Of a stretch of 64,000 nt of DNA, positions 61,837-64,000 are shown in pieces. Source of the DNA: an uncultured Acidobacteriaceae bacterium (lineage in GTDB: Bacteria; Acidobacteriota; Terriglobia; Terriglobales; Acidobacteriaceae); contig CALFMO010000041.1 in assembly GCA_937879855.1 (NCBI GenBank), positions 59,711 to 123,710 of the forward strand, written 5' to 3'. The translations under genes were made by a program, and so were the position numbers. The number at the start of each line of letters is the position of its first letter. Within the stretch, counting starts at the first letter, position 1. The notes under the pieces are model-generated. The model had not been told where the DNA came from and searched no databases. It saw only the letters and a program-made list of their open reading frames with translations.

Positions 61837-62277
61837 TCACTTCCCAATATCTTCGTTCCATAAGTCTGCATGCTCAGCGATGAAGTCGCGCATCATGCGA
61901 ATGCAATCAGCATCGTCAAGAACGACGACGTTGACGCCATGTTGAAGGAACAAATCCTCTGCGCCTTTGAAGTTGCGATTTTCTCCGATTAGGACGCGGG
62001 GGATGCGGAACAGCAATGCCGTGCCCGTGCACATGATGCAGGGACTAAGTGTGCTCACCAGCGTCAAATCAGTCCAGTCTCGTCGGCGGCCCGCGTTGCG
62101 CAGGCAAACCGTTTCGGCGTGTGCGGTCGGGTCTCCACTCTGAACCCTTAGGTTGTGACCACGGGCGACGATTTGTCCTCGCTTGTCGGCCAGAACCGAA
62201 CCGATGGGCAAACCGCCCTCGCTCAGTCCCTTCCTCGCTTCTTCGAGCGCTTCGCGTAGTAGTTCCTGATGGTCCAT
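61837..62277 (-). CDS. Cytosine deaminase of the fungal (FCY1-like) type
   Basis: Zinc nucleobase deaminase, 146 residues. The catalytic centre is HAE (His53, Glu55) and SPCIMC (Cys80, Cys83). LPIGSVLAD, RGHNLRVQSGDPTAHAE and then GENRNFKG with DDADCIRMMRDFIAEHADLW follow the layout of yeast cytosine deaminase, including the Trp near the C-terminus (DLWNEDIG). This is distinct from the bacterial amidohydrolase-type CodA. A guanine or tRNA adenosine deaminase is less likely because the GENxNFKG/DDxxC tail is specific. Converges with the 53-residue gene. Confidence 0.82.
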   Translation of the reverse strand: MDHQELLREALEEARKGLSEGGLPIGSVLADKRGQIVARGHNLRVQSGDPTAHAETVCLRNAGRRRDWTDLTLVSTLSPCIMCTGTALLFRIPRVLIGENRNFKGAEDLFLQHGVNVVVLDDADCIRMMRDFIAEHADLWNEDIGK

Positions 62278-62295
62278 GATCCCCCGGGCGATTCG

Positions 62296-63858
62296 TCAGC
62301 GTAGTTTGTAGCGTTGCAACTTGCCAGTAGCTGTTTTGGGAAGTTCAGGAAAGAATTCGATCCGGTGCGGCCGCTTGAACACCGGTAGACGCTCGAGAAC
62401 GAATCGCTGCAACTCGGCGGCGACTTCAGGATTTCCAGATTTGCCGTCGCGCAACACGACGCAGGCTACGGTTTTTGTCAGTCCGTCTTCATCTTTTCGT
62501 CCGACGACTGCCGCTTCCTGCACGTGCGGGTGTTCGAGAAGTTGGTTCTCGATCTCCACCGGGCTGACCCACGTGCCGCTGACCTTCAGCATGTCGTCGG
62601 AGCGCCCGGCGTACCAGAAGTATCCTTCCGGGTCTTGATAATAGCGGTCGCCCGTGCGTAGCCAATGGCCGCTGATTGTGTCTTTTGTTTTTTCATGCTG
62701 GTTCCAATAGCAGGCACAAGCGGCATCGGTCTTAACAATCAGGTCGCCCATTTCGCCGGGCGCGACCGGTTGATTATTTTCGTCCATGATGCGCGCTTCA
62801 AATCCGGGAATGACAGTTCCGCTCGATCCGGGCCTGAGCGCGCCGGGCCGGTTCGCGATGAACATGTGCAGGGCTTCTGTTGATCCGATTGCATCGAGAA
62901 TCTCAACTCCGAAGCGTTCTTTGAAGCGGTGAAAGATGGCCGCAGGGAGGCATTCGCCCGCCGAGATCGCATGGCGAACCGAAGAAAAATCAGGGGCACG
63001 GGCCGCCTCTGTCACTTGAGCCAGCAACTTCGCGTAGTTTGACGGCACAGAGAAAAACAATGTGGGACGGTAGTGTTCTACGAGGTCGAAAATGCTTTGT
63101 GGCTTGGGAGGGCCGGGCAGCAAAATGGTGGTTGCTCCGACTGCCAGAGGAAAATAAAGGCCGTTACCCAGGCCATAGGCGAAAAAAAGCTTGGCCACAC
63201 TGAAAAAACGGTCGCTTTCCGTGGCGTCCAAAATCGCCTTTGCATAACTCTCGGCGCAAACGACCATATCATGCTGCAGGTGCACACAGGCCTTCGATCG
63301 GCCCGTGCTTCCCGAAGAATAGAGCCAGAAAGCAGCATCGTCTTTGCTGGTGCGCGCCGTATCGAGCGTGATGGAACTGTCGCGGATCCACTGGTCGAAC
63401 GAGAGAGTGCCTGGTCGTTCTGCGCTGTTACCAATGACGATGAATTTTTCGACGTAAGGAAGTCGCTCCCTTGGAATGGCCTGCAGGCTAGGGAAGAGAG
63501 CATCGCTTACAATCCCAACTCGCGCGCGCGAGTTGTTGAGCAGGAATTCGTAGTCCGCCGGCTTCAGCAGCGTGTTGACGGGAACCGGCACGGCTCCGAT
63601 CTTGATGGCGCCAAAAAAGCAAGCCGCAAATTCCGGCGTATCCAGCAAAAGCAGGAAGACTCGTTCTTCGATGCGAACACCCAATTCCTTGAGAGCGTTT
63701 CCAACCCGGTTCACCGACTCAAAGAGCTGGCGGTAAGTCACGCTCCGCTCCGCGCATTCGATTGCAATTTTCTCACCGCGGCCTTCGGTGATATGACGGT
63801 CCACGAAATAGCTTGCCGCGTTGAATTGCTCAGGCAGTGGAAGAGGAGCCGTATTCAT
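62296..63858 (-). CDS. Benzoate-CoA ligase family protein (acyl-AMP-forming)
   Basis: Forms acyl-CoA from an aromatic or similar acid with ATP. 520 residues. Phosphate loop YSSGSTGRSKACVHL (about 178-192), FFAYGLGNGLYFPL, SAGECLPA, GSTEALHMFIANRPG, then the hinge YAGRSDDMLKVSGTWVSPVE and the C-terminal lysine in LPKTATGKLQR. The motifs SAGECLPAA and IGSTEALH fit the benzoate-CoA ligase group. Other aryl or alkyl acids are possible substrates. The stop is 18 nt before the deaminase gene on the same strand, so the two may be co-transcribed. No aromatic degradation genes are nearby. Confidence 0.9.
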   Translation of the reverse strand: MNTAPLPLPEQFNAASYFVDRHITEGRGEKIAIECAERSVTYRQLFESVNRVGNALKELGVRIEERVFLLLLDTPEFAACFFGAIKIGAVPVPVNTLLKPADYEFLLNNSRARVGIVSDALFPSLQAIPRERLPYVEKFIVIGNSAERPGTLSFDQWIRDSSITLDTARTSKDDAAFWLYSSGSTGRSKACVHLQHDMVVCAESYAKAILDATESDRFFSVAKLFFAYGLGNGLYFPLAVGATTILLPGPPKPQSIFDLVEHYRPTLFFSVPSNYAKLLAQVTEAARAPDFSSVRHAISAGECLPAAIFHRFKERFGVEILDAIGSTEALHMFIANRPGALRPGSSGTVIPGFEARIMDENNQPVAPGEMGDLIVKTDAACACYWNQHEKTKDTISGHWLRTGDRYYQDPEGYFWYAGRSDDMLKVSGTWVSPVEIENQLLEHPHVQEAAVVGRKDEDGLTKTVACVVLRDGKSGNPEVAAELQRFVLERLPVFKRPHRIEFFPELPKTATGKLQRYKLR

Positions 63859-63945
63859 GGCGTCAGTCGATTAAACAACGCGAGAGGCCTACTGGGTAAC
63901 AGATCGGCGCGAGGCAGCCCGATTTGGAGAATCGGTCCAGAATCC

Positions 63946-64000
63946 TGGTGCGAAAGGGGGGACTCGAACCCCCACGGTTTTACCCGCCAGATCCTAAGTC
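63946..64000 (-). tRNA. tRNA-Leu (anticodon UAG), 5' part beyond the window
   Basis: The 3' part is visible on the minus strand: anticodon loop CTTAGGA (anticodon TAG), long variable arm, T-arm GGGGGTTCGAGTCCCCC, acceptor CTTTCGC and encoded CCA. The long variable arm and anticodon identify a class II leucine tRNA. The other half lies past 64000. Confidence 0.93.

Noticed and set aside
1..64000. CRISPR array, integrase, transposase or prophage
   Set aside because: No regular direct repeats with spacers, and no transposase, integrase or phage structural motif was found on either strand.

Overview
The window looks like chromosomal DNA of an acidobacterium, probably of the Terriglobia (Koribacter-like) group. 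That is an inference from gene families typical of that group: a long TonB-dependent receptor with an N-terminal carboxypeptidase-regulatory-like domain, a MacB-type ABC permease with no ATPase beside it (the acidobacterial duplicated orphan permease type), a winged-helix/single-membrane-span regulator, large Ig-repeat surface proteins, and intergenic hairpin repeats. No phage, conjugative module, CRISPR array or rRNA operon is visible. One partial tRNA-Leu lies at the right edge.

Layout. 1-427: 5' part of a kinase-like gene running off the left edge. 588-10149: a sugar locus with a GH32 fructanase/invertase, a TPR protein, a membrane-anchored winged-helix regulator divergent from a TonB-dependent receptor, and a PfkB-family fructokinase. 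10184-12135: a CrtA-like protein, then an aromatic DAHP synthase preceded by what reads as a complete transcription attenuator (31-codon leader peptide with Phe/Tyr/Trp codons, antiterminator, terminator), then an orphan Flp pilin. 12298-25924: a complex I operon on the minus strand in the order nuoA-C-D-E-F-G-H-J-K-L-M-N. nuoB and nuoI are absent, and several spacers, and nuoG itself, carry hairpin repeats.

25925-36615: small conserved genes (thiS, a MerR regulator with a zinc-ribbon-like partner, a RibB protein with a degenerate GTP cyclohydrolase II half, an ArsR/SDR divergent pair), a single-chain LptF-LptG fusion, a lipoprotein and a PMT-family glycosyltransferase. 36668-48772: central carbon and glycogen genes (glgB, a GH57 glucanotransferase/amylase, enolase, phosphoglycerate mutase GpmI), with the orphan permease, a frameshifted DinB gene and a VapBC-type toxin-antitoxin pair between them. 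48872-55000: a GAF protein, a DUF3467 protein, a second PMT-family enzyme, an HNH nuclease and the molybdate transporter modABC. 55243-64000: a 1623-residue surface protein with a BNR-like propeller and six Ig-like repeats, L-2-hydroxyglutarate oxidase, a 53-residue four-cysteine protein, a fungal-type cytosine deaminase, a benzoate-CoA ligase family enzyme and tRNA-Leu(UAG).

The most interesting signal is the aromatic amino acid attenuator at 11756-11910. Both mutually exclusive helices can be written out base by base, and the leader codons match the pathway of the gene they precede.
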